Positions 27,001-35,000 of a DNA stretch of 64,000 nt are shown here, one piece after another. The first letter of the stretch is position 1. Each line of letters begins with the position of its first letter. Source of the stretch: Embleya sp045207785 (GTDB taxonomy: Bacteria; Actinomycetota; Actinomycetes; Streptomycetales; Streptomycetaceae); contig NZ_CP108776.1 in the NCBI RefSeq assembly GCF_045207785.1, positions 434,001-498,000 on the forward strand. The letters are read 5' to 3'. A program made the position numbers and the translations under genes. Below the pieces are notes generated by a model, which searched no databases, had not been told where the DNA came from, and was given only the letters and a program-made list of their open reading frames with translations.

Positions 27001-28980
27001 GTGATCGAGCCGGACGCCCTTGGGCTTTCCCGTCGACCCCGACGTGTAGATCACATACGCCGGATCGTCCGGCGTGGCCACCGCCGGCGGATTCGCGACG
27101 TCACCCGCCGGCCATTCCCGGTCCACCAACAACCGCGGAATCCCCGCCGGGAGTCGGTCGGCGTGACGGGTGTGGGTCACGACCAGCGGGGTCGCGGTGT
27201 CCTCGACCATGTAGGTGAGGCGATCGGTGGGGTAGTCCGGATCCAGCGGAACATAGGCGCCGCCGGCCTTGAGGATCCCGAGCAGCGCGCAGATCAGATC
27301 CGGACCACGATCCAGGCACACCGCGATCAACGTCCCCGGGACGACGCCCTGTTCACGCAGATGGTGCGCGAGCCGATTCGCCCGCTCGTTCACCTGCCGA
27401 AAGGTGAGACTCTCCGTCCCGAACATCACCGCGACGGCGTCCGGGCAGCGCTCGACCCGCTCCTCGACCAGTTGATGGATGGTCGCCGTGTCCGGGTAGG
27501 GCCCGGTGGTGTCGTTCCACTCCACCAGGATCTGCCGTCGCTCCTCCGCGGTGAGCATGTCCACCTCGGACAACCGGGCACCCGGGGCGACGGTGACCGC
27601 GGCCAGCAGGGTCTGGAAGTGTCCGACCAGCCGCTCCACCGTGGCCCGTTCGAACAGATCGGTGCGGTACTCCATCGAGGCCCGCAATCCACTCCCGGAC
27701 TCCACGACGGTCAACTGAAGGTCGAACTTCGCGAGGCCGCGTGCGATGTCCACCGACCGAACTCGCGTACCGGAGAGGTCCCACGTACCCGTGCCGGCCT
27801 CCGGGTCGGAGCCGCCCGGCGCCTGGAGGACGAACATGGTCTGGAAGAGCGGGTTGCGGGAGAGGTCGCGTTCCGGCGCGAGCTCCTCGACGAGCCGCTC
27901 GAACGGCAGGTCCTGGTGGTCGAAGGCGCCCAGCGCCGTGTCCCGGACCCGGCCCAGGAGTTCGACGAACGTCGGATCGCCCGACAGATCGGTGCGCATG
28001 ACCAGGGTGTTCACGAAGAACCCGATCATGTCCTCGATCTCGGCCCGATTCCGCCCCGCGATCGGCGTACCGACCGCCACGTCCTCCTGCCCGCTGTACT
28101 TCGACAGCAACAACTGGAAGACCGACAGCAGTGTCATGAACAAGCTCGCACCGCTGTCGTTCGACACCTTCCTCGCCCGGTCCGCGACATCGGCGGGAAC
28201 GGTGAACGTGACGGCATCCCCGCCGCCGGCCCGCTCGGCCGGTCGCCGCCGATCGGTGGGCAGCTCCAACGGCTCCAGGCCGGCGAGATTCCCACGCCAG
28301 TAGCCCAGTTGCCGATCCAGCACGTCCCCGACCAGCCATTGCCGCTGCCACACCGAGAAGTCGGCGTACTGGAGCGGCAAGGCCGGCAGTGCGACCTCGC
28401 CCTGCCCGCGAGCGGCGGCGGCGTAGTGCTCCCGCAGCTCCCGGGCGATGACGCCCTCGGACCAGCCGTCCGAGACGATGTGGTGCATCGTGATCAGCAG
28501 GTACTGGTCCTCGTCCGCCAACCGCACCACATCCGCCCGCAACAACCGCCCCGCCGCCAGATCGAACGACCGACCGGCCCCGACCCCGAGCGCGTCGCGG
28601 GCCAGCTCCTCGCGGGTGGTCGCGTCGTCCACGTCGCGCAGGTCGTGGACGGTGACGGCGACCCGCCACGGGACGTCGACGATCTGCGTCGGTTGCCCGG
28701 TCTCGTCGGCGACGAAGCGGGTCCGCAGGATCTCGTGCCGGGCGACCAGCCCCGACAGCGCGGTCTCCATCGCCGGGATGTCCAACGGGCCGGCGACGTG
28801 CAGCGCGAACGGTACGACGTATTCGGCGCCGCCGGGGTCCAACTGATCCAGGAACCACAGCCGTTGCTGCGCGAAGGACAGCCGCACGGCACCGGCCGTG
28901 TCCCTGCGCGGAATGCGGCCGACATCGGTGCGCTGCCGCATGCGGGACAGGAGACGTGCCTCGATCGACTTCTCGCCCAT
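21070..28980 (-). CDS. NRPS2: C - A - PCP - C - A - PCP - epimerase
   Basis: A 2636-residue bimodular synthetase. C1 (30-470; HHIVSDG near 163), A1 (480-1010; YTSGSTGKPKG near 642), PCP1 (LGGHS near 1048), C2 (1085-1520; HHIVSDG near 1243), A2 (1540-2050), PCP2 with the epimerase-type LGGDS near 2118, epimerase (2150-2600) with HHLAIDSVSW near 2303, EGHGRE, RTVGWFTSVFPV and VNFNYLGQF. A C-terminal helix (TDMAAILKRF) is a plausible docking element. Both A domains give DLTKVGEVA, an Asp/Asn-type code, and both have GATEGS at motif A5. Predicted contribution: two Asx-type residues, the second converted to D. It lies 45 bp after NRPS4 and is coupled to NRPS3, consistent with one operon. Confidence 0.95.
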   Translation of the reverse strand: MGEKSIEARLLSRMRQRTDVGRIPRRDTAGAVRLSFAQQRLWFLDQLDPGGAEYVVPFALHVAGPLDIPAMETALSGLVARHEILRTRFVADETGQPTQIVDVPWRVAVTVHDLRDVDDATTREELARDALGVGAGRSFDLAAGRLLRADVVRLADEDQYLLITMHHIVSDGWSEGVIARELREHYAAAARGQGEVALPALPLQYADFSVWQRQWLVGDVLDRQLGYWRGNLAGLEPLELPTDRRRPAERAGGGDAVTFTVPADVADRARKVSNDSGASLFMTLLSVFQLLLSKYSGQEDVAVGTPIAGRNRAEIEDMIGFFVNTLVMRTDLSGDPTFVELLGRVRDTALGAFDHQDLPFERLVEELAPERDLSRNPLFQTMFVLQAPGGSDPEAGTGTWDLSGTRVRSVDIARGLAKFDLQLTVVESGSGLRASMEYRTDLFERATVERLVGHFQTLLAAVTVAPGARLSEVDMLTAEERRQILVEWNDTTGPYPDTATIHQLVEERVERCPDAVAVMFGTESLTFRQVNERANRLAHHLREQGVVPGTLIAVCLDRGPDLICALLGILKAGGAYVPLDPDYPTDRLTYMVEDTATPLVVTHTRHADRLPAGIPRLLVDREWPAGDVANPPAVATPDDPAYVIYTSGSTGKPKGVRLDHRGVVNYLHWCDLNYPPYGDGVGTLLYSSVTFDLTVTALFLPLIQGLPLDIPQPGPDQGVFDAAVERILTGVEISFLKATPSHLEVLAAHLELTGRRHNIATIVAGGEDLSPTLAHRILATSSRTTVLCNEYGATEGSVANVMSLSTDVDPHAETTPVGTVMTNTKAYVVDRYNRAVPVGVPGECLLGGICVARGYLNRPELTEARFIPDPFSTDPDARVYRTGDLVKWRPDGQVDFIGRIDNQVKLRGYRVELGEIENNLLTHPGITATTVVVREDTPGDKRLVAYVVPANSGDASEDSPEPTTGELRAHLQQGLPDYMVPAVFVVLDRLPLTPNGKVDRKALPAPDGRRPDLDAAFATPRTPVELAVTGIWADVLGLESVGVHDNFFELGGHSLLATQVTSRLRKALGVDVPVRALFSAPTPAQLAAVVEGMDPGEAIRITPAVRDGGPLPLSFAQQRLWFLDQLEPDSAEYLVPFGLQVRGRLDLSALGAALTGLVARHEILRTRFLADDDGHPTQFIDPPAPLAVTVHDLRGIEDTVAREAAARRVVEVEGGRPFDLAAGRLLRADVVRLADQDQYLLITMHHIVSDGWSEGVIARELRERYAAALGHREVDLPVLALQYADFSVWQRQWLTGDVLDGQLDYWRGNLAGLEPLELPTDHRRPTERSGSGDAVTFTVPADVAVRVKKMSNDGGASLFMTLLSVFQLLLSKYSGQENVAVGTPIAGRNRAEIEDMIGFFVNTLVMRTDLSGDPTFVELLGRVRETALGAFDHQDLPFERLVEELAPERDLSRNPLFQTMFVLQNIPDTDTWTLQDLLVEPIGVAGQQAKFDLQLTVAETGVGLQGAMEFRTDLFERATVERLVGHFRTLLAAVVASPGARLSELDMLTPAERRRILVEWNDTAGSYPDAATIHRLVEERVERCPDAVAVTFGSQTLTYRRVNERANELAHHLRERGVTPGTLVAVCLDRGPDLICALLGILKAGAAFVPLDPDYPVDRLAFMVEDTATPLVVTHTSHDDRLPGGIPRLLADRDWPAGDTTNPVAVATPDDPAYVIYTSGSTGKPKGVRLDHRGVVNYLHWCDLNYPPHDANGVGTLLYSSVTFDLTITALFLPLMQGLRLDIPQPGPDQGVFDAAVETILTGIEISFLKATPSHLEVLAGHLELTGAHHNIATIVAGGEDLSPALVKRILASSGGTTVVSNEYGATEGSVANVMSLTTAVDPDWETTPVGVPITNTKAYVVDRYNRPVPVGVPGECLLGGICVARGYLNRPELTRTRFIRDPFSTDPDARVYRTGDLVKWRPDGRMEFIGRIDNQVKLRGYRIELGEIENNLLTHPAITATTVTVREDTPGDKRLAAYVVTANSGDSPEPTAGELRTHLQQHLPDYMVPTTFVTLDQLPLTPNGKVDHKALPAPDGHRPDLDAAYTAPRDHVETTIAAVWSDVLRIDTVGIHDNFFELGGDSIVSIQMIARAKKFGIHLTPRMIFKYQTIAEIAAHAQAGSSVHAEQGKVVGDVVLTPIQHWFFEKELPDNHHFNQAELLSTDGLDPDVLGLALIDLTEHHDALRLRYNREESGWSQYLDDTAGTLLLDVHDLSEVSDDALWPVMRGIGTEVQQSLDLLKGPLVRGALMNLGRDRGQRLLLAVHHLAIDSVSWRILLEDLGSAYEQRAAGNLSRLPAKTTSFKAWAEKLARFAVSAEARGEFAYWAEPKPTGRLPRDRDGANEARSASTVYASLSAKETGALLRDVPRAFDTRINDALLTALARTMSSWTGDRHTLVGLEGHGREDLFPDVDLSRTVGWFTSVFPVALSLDTGADLVTSLAAVKEQLARIPNKGVGYGILRYLGSPESASVLRDQPSPEVNFNYLGQFTQQLPGIGRYADPAEPKGHSISPEGMRWNVLDVTAAVEGDTFSVYFNYSEALHERRTVQRLADDLIECLRSLISESAKKAVGTGRATAPLTDVGDTDMAAILKRFSK

Positions 28981-29025
28981 GATGTTCTTTTCCTATCTCT
29001 CCACGCGGTAGCGGAAGGACGATTC

Positions 29026-32000
29026 CTAGGAAAGCTGGTCTTCGAGTTCGAACAACTCGATGAGCTGGGTCTTGATACCGGCGATCGAGGGCAGCAGGAA
29101 CAGCTTCCTCAGGCTCACCCGCACCCCGGTCGACATTTCGATCCGGTTGACCAGCTGGGTGGCCAGGAGGGAATGGCCACCGAGTTCGAAGAAGCTGTCG
29201 TGCACGCCGACCCGATCGACGCCGAGAATTTCCGTCATGACGTTTGCGATCGCCATTTCGATCTCGTCGCGCGGAGCCACGAAATCCGCATCGGTATCCC
29301 CGCATTCTCCATCGGGCGAGGGCAGTGCCTTGTGATCGACCTTGCCGTTCGGGGTGAGTGGAAGGGCGTCGAGGATCACGAAAGCGGACGGCATCATGGC
29401 GCGCGGCAGTGTCTCGCCGCACCAGGCCCGGAGCGCCGGTACATCGATGGTCCGATCGAGGGCGGCGACGCAGTACGCGGTCAGCCGCTTGTCGCCGGGG
29501 CTGTCCTCGCGGACGACGACGGCGCAGGTGCCGACGGTCGGGTAGGACAGCAACGTGGCTTCGATCTCCCCGAGTTCGATGCGCACGCCGCGCAGCTTCA
29601 CCTGCCGATCGACCCGACCGAGCAGGTCCAGGTCGCCGGTCGGGGTGAACCTGCCGAGGTCGCCGGTGCGGTACATCCTGGCGTCCGGCGCACCCGCGAA
29701 CGGGTCGGGGACGAATCGCTCGGCGGTCAGCTCGGCGCGGTTGTGATAGCCGCGGCCCACGCTGGCCCCGCCCAGATACACCTCTCCCAGGACGCCCGCC
29801 GGCACGGGTCGGCCGGCTCGGTCGAGCACGTAGACGGTCTGGTTGATCATCGGCCGTCCGGCCAGGACGGGACCTTGCGGGTGGGTGCGGGACGCGCGCC
29901 AGAACGTGGTGTCCACCGAGACCTCGGTGGCGCCGTACAGGTTGATCAGGTCGCCGGGAAAGCCGTCGACGAATCGGCGCACCAGGGACGGCTGGAGGGG
30001 CTCACCGCTGCAGAACGTGTACCGCAGGTGGGTGCAATCCTCGGCGTGCACTTCGGCGACGAACAGCTCCAGCAGGCTGGGGACGAAGTGCAGCCCGACG
30101 ACGCGGTGGTCGCGCATCAGCCGCGTGACGCACTCCATGTCCAGGCGTTCGGCCCCGGGTACGAGCACGACCTTCGCGCCGCGCCACAGCGGCCAGAAGA
30201 TCTCGTAGGCAGACACGTCGAAGGACAGCGGCGTGGCCTGGAGGAACCCCTCCCCCTCGGTGATCGGGAACTCGTCCTGCATCCCCGCGAGGTAGTTGAC
30301 GACGCCCTGGTGCTCGATCCGCACGCCCTTGGGCCGGCCGGTGGAGCCACTCGTGTGGATGACGTAGGACAGGTCGTGGGGGCCGGCGAGCGGGGCAGGG
30401 TTGGTACGGGGCCGGCCGGCGATGACGGGCCAATCGTGGTCGATGGCCAGGTACGGGGTGTCCGCGGGCAGCCGATCCGTGTGGCTCGTGTGGGTGACGA
30501 TCAGGGGTGCCGCGGTGTCCTCGACCAGGTAGGCGAGCCGGTCGGCGGGGTGGTCCGGGTCGAGCGGGACGTAGGCGCCGCCGGCCTTGAGGATGCCGAG
30601 CAGGGCGCAGATCATGTCCGGGCCGCGCTCCAGGCACACACCGACCAGGCTGTCCGGGCCGATGCCCAGGTCGCGCAGGTGATGGGCGAGCCGGTTGGCC
30701 CGCTCGTTGAGTTCCCGATACGTGAGGGTGTCCGACCCGCAGGTGAGTGCGGTGGCGTCCGGGCAGCGTTCGGCCCGCTCCTCGAAGAGCCGATGGACGG
30801 TCGCCGTGTCCGGGTAGTCGGCGGCGGTGTCGTTCCACTCGACGAGGATCCGCCGCCGTTCTGCCGGGGCGAGCATGTCGAGTTCCGACAGGCAGGCGTC
30901 GGGCCGGGTGGTGACCGCGACGAGCAGGTTGCGGAAGTGCTCGACCAGACGGCCCATCGTGGCGTCGTCGAACAGATCCGTGGTGTAGACGATCGCTCCG
31001 TCGAGGCTTCCGTCGGCCGCCTCGGCGAGGTACATGGACAGGTCGAACTTGGCGTCGTGTGCCGTGGTGGAGATGGGCTCGATGGACAGGTCAGGCAGGT
31101 TCCAGTTGTTGGTGTCGGGGACGTTCTGGAGGACGAACATGGTCTGGAAGAGCGGGTTGCGGGAGAGGTCGCGTTCCGGCGCGAGCTCCTCGACGAGTCG
31201 TTCGAAGGGGAGGTCCTGGTGGTCGTAGGCGCCGAGGGCGGTGTCGCGGACCCGGGCGAGGAGTTCGGTGAAGGTGGGGTCGCCGGAGAGGTCGGTGCGC
31301 ATGACCAGGGTGTTCACGAAGAACCCGATCATGTCCTCGATCTCGGCCCGATTCCGGCCCGCGATCGGCGTACCGACCGCCACGTCCTCCTGCCCGCTGT
31401 ACTTCGACAACAACAGCTGGAAGACCGACAGCAGCGTCATGAACAGGCTCGCGCCCCGTCCGGCGGCGGTGGCCTTCACCCGATCGGCGAGCTCCGCCGA
31501 GATCGTGAACGGAACAACCTCTCCATCGCCGCTCCGCTCGGTCGGTCGCCGGTGGTCGGTGGGCAGCTCCAGGGGCTCCAGACCGGCGAGATTCGCACGC
31601 CAGTAATCAAGTTGCCCGTCCAGTACGTCCCCGGTGAGCCATTCCCGCTGCCAGACCGAGAAGTCGGCGTACTGCACCGGCAGCGCCGGCAGCGCGGCCT
31701 CCCGGGCGCTCGTCGCCGCGCCGTACAGCTCGGTGAGTTCGCGGGAGAGGATGGCCACCGACCAGCCGTCGAAGGCGATGTGGTGGACGGTGATCGCGAG
31801 GATGTGGTCCGTGTCGGCCAGTCGGACCACGACGGCCCGAAGCAGCGGCCCGGTGGCGAGGTCGATCGGCCGAAGCCCCTCGGTGTCGACGATGCGTCGG
31901 GCGGTGTCCTCACGGGCGGCCGGGTCGTCGATGTCCCGCAGGTCGCGAGTGGTGACGGTCATGGGTCGGAGGTCGTCGACGATCTGGGTGGGCCGGCCGC

Positions 32001-35000
32001 TGTCGTCGGCGACGTAGCGGGTGCGCAGGACTTCGTGGCGCGTGACGAGCGCGGTGAAGGCGGTTTCCAGCGCGGTGGTGTCGAGCGGTCCGGTGATGCG
32101 CAGCGCGAAGGGGATCAGGTATTCGGCGCGTGCCGGCTCCAACTGGTCGAGGAACCACAGGCGTTGCTGGGCGAACGACAAGGGGAGCGGGTTGCCGTCC
32201 CGGACGGCGGGGGTGATCCGGATCGCCTCGCCCGAGTCCATTCCCTCGACCAGGGAGGCGAGTTCGGCCGGCGTCGGTGTGCTGAAGAGCGCCCGTACGG
32301 GCACGTCGACACCCAGCGCCTTCCGCAACCGCGAGGTCACCCGCGTCGCGAGCAGGGAATGCCCGCCGAGTTCGAAGAAGTTGTCGTGCACGCCCACCGA
32401 CTCCAGGCCCAACACGTCGGCCCAGATACCCGTGACGGCCAGCTCGATGGGGGTACGCGGCGCCGTGTACGCGGCGTCGAGGTCCGGACGCTGCTGGTCG
32501 GGGGCCGGGAGGGCGTTGCGGTCGAGCTTCCCGTTGGGGGTGAGCGGGAGTTGGTCGAGCGTGACGAACGCCGCGGGGACCATGTAGTCGGGCAGACCCT
32601 GCTGTAGGTGGGCGCGCAGCTCCCCCGCCGTCGGCCCCGCGGTGCCGTCCCCGACGGGGACGACGGGGACGACGTAGGCGATCAGCCGCTCGTCGCCGGG
32701 GGTGTCCTCGCGGACCACGACCGAGACCGCGGTGACGGCGGGGTGGGCGAGCAACGTGGCTTCGATCTCGCCGAGTTCGATCCGGTAGCCGCGCAACTTG
32801 ACCTGGTTGTCGATGCGGCCGACGAACTCCAGTTGCCCGTCCGGGCGCCACTTGACCAGGTCGCCCGTGCGGTACACGCGTCGGGTCGTGCCCTCGACGA
32901 CGTGTGCGACGAACTTCTCGCGGGTCAGGTCCGGCCGGTTCAGGTAGCCGCGGGCCAGCCCCGCGCAACCGATCCAGATCTCCCCCGGAATGCCCACCGG
33001 GACGGGAAGGCCGTGCCGGTCGACGACGAAGACCTCGGTATTGGCGACCGGCCGGCCGACCGGGACGAACTCCGGCGTCCCGTAGATGCGCGAGGTCGTC
33101 GCCTCCTGTGCCGCCTCGGTGGGGCCGTACCCGTTCACCAGCGGGACGGACGAATGCTCGAACCACTGCCTGACCTGCTCGTGCCGCAGTGCCTCCCCGC
33201 CGAGTCGGACGAGCCGCAGGTCCGGCCCCAGTCCCTCGGGGCCGTCCAGTTGCGCCGTCAGCGCGGAGAAGGCCGAGGGCGTGAGCCACGCGACCGTCAC
33301 GCCGGCGGTCCGGAGCAGGGCGGCCGACGTGGACGGATCCCACTGGTCCTCGCGCAGGACCAGGGCCGCGCCGCAGGTGAGCGGCGCGAAGATCTGGCCC
33401 ACCGAGGAGTCGAAGGCGATCGAGGCGAACTGCAACAGGCGGTCGTGATGCGTCAGTTCGAGCTCTCGGCGGGTTTCCCGCATGCGGGCGGCGAGCGCGC
33501 CGTGTTCGATCTGGACGCCCTTGGGCTTCCCGGTGGATCCGCTCGTGTAGATGGTGTACGCGAGGTTTCCCGGGCCGGCGGCGGGCTCCGGGTCGGTGGC
33601 CGGTTCCCCGGAGACGAGCGTCGACCAGTGCCGGTCGACGAGGAGCCGGGGGGTGGTGGCCGGGAGCCGGTGCGTGTGGCCGGCCTGGGTGATGATCAGG
33701 GGTGTGGCGGAGTCCTCGATCATGTAGGTGAGCCGGTCGGTGGGGTAGTCGGGGTCGAGCGGCAGGTAGGCGGCACCGGCCTTGAGGATGCCGAGCAGGG
33801 CGCAGATCATCTCCGGGCCGCGATCGAGGCACACGGCCACCAGCGAGTCGGGCCCGACGTCGCGGGTGCGGAGGTGGTGGGCGAGCCGGTTGGCCCGTTC
33901 GTTGAGTTCCCCGTAGGTGAGGGTGCCGGCGCCACAGGTGACCGCGAGGGCGTCCGGACGCAGCGCGGCCTGCTCCTCGAAGAGTTGGTGGACGGTCACC
34001 GCCGCCGGCCCGTCGGTGCCGATGCCGTTCCACTCGACGAGGATCTGCCGGCGTTCGGCCGGAGTGAGCATGTTCGTCGCGGAGAGGCGGGTGTCCGGGT
34101 CGGCGGTGACCGTGGCCAGCAGAGTCTCGAAGTGCCCGGCCAGGCGCACCATGGTGGCCTCTTCGAACAGGTCCGTGGTGTAGACGATCATCCCGTCGAA
34201 GCTGCCGTCGGCCGCCTCGGTGACGTAGCACGTGAAGTCGAACTTGGCGTCCTGGGCCTCGACGCCGATCGGTTCGACGGTGAGGTCGGGCAGGTTCCAG
34301 CCGGCGGTCTCCGGGGTGTTCTGGAGGACGAACATGGTCTGGAAGAGGGGGTTGCGGGAGAGGTCGCGTCGGGGGGCGATTTCCTCGACGAGTCGTTCGA
34401 AGGGGAGGTCCTGGTGGTCGTAGGCGCCGAGGGCGGTGTCGCGGACCCGGGCGAGGAGTTCGGTGAAGGTGGGGTCGCCGGCGAGGTCGGTGCGCATGAC
34501 CAGGGTGTTCACGAAGAACCCGATCATGTCCTCGATCTCGGCCCGGTTGCGACCCGCGATCGGCGTACCGACCGCCACGTCCTCCTGCCCGCTGTACTTC
34601 GACAGCAGCAGCTGGAAGGTCGCGAGCAGGGTCATGAACAGACTCGCGCCGTTGCCGGCGGCGGTCTGCCTCGCCCGCTCGGCGATGTCGGCCGGGATGG
34701 TGAAGGTGACGGCGTCGCCGTCGCCGCTGCGGCGCGCCGGCCGGCGGTGGTCGGTGGGCAGCTCCAGCGGTTCCAGACCGGTGAGCCGCTCACGCCAGTA
34801 GCCCAACTGCTCGTCCAGCACGTCCCCGGTGAGCCACTGCCGCTGCCAGACCGAGAAGTCGGCGTACTGGAGCGGCGGCGCAGGCGGCGCTTGCGCCGGC
34901 GCGGCCTCGGTGGCGGTGACCGTCGCGGTGTACAGCTCGGTGAGTTCGCGGGAGAGGATCCCCGCGGACCAGCCGTCGAAGACGATGTGGTGCACGGTGA

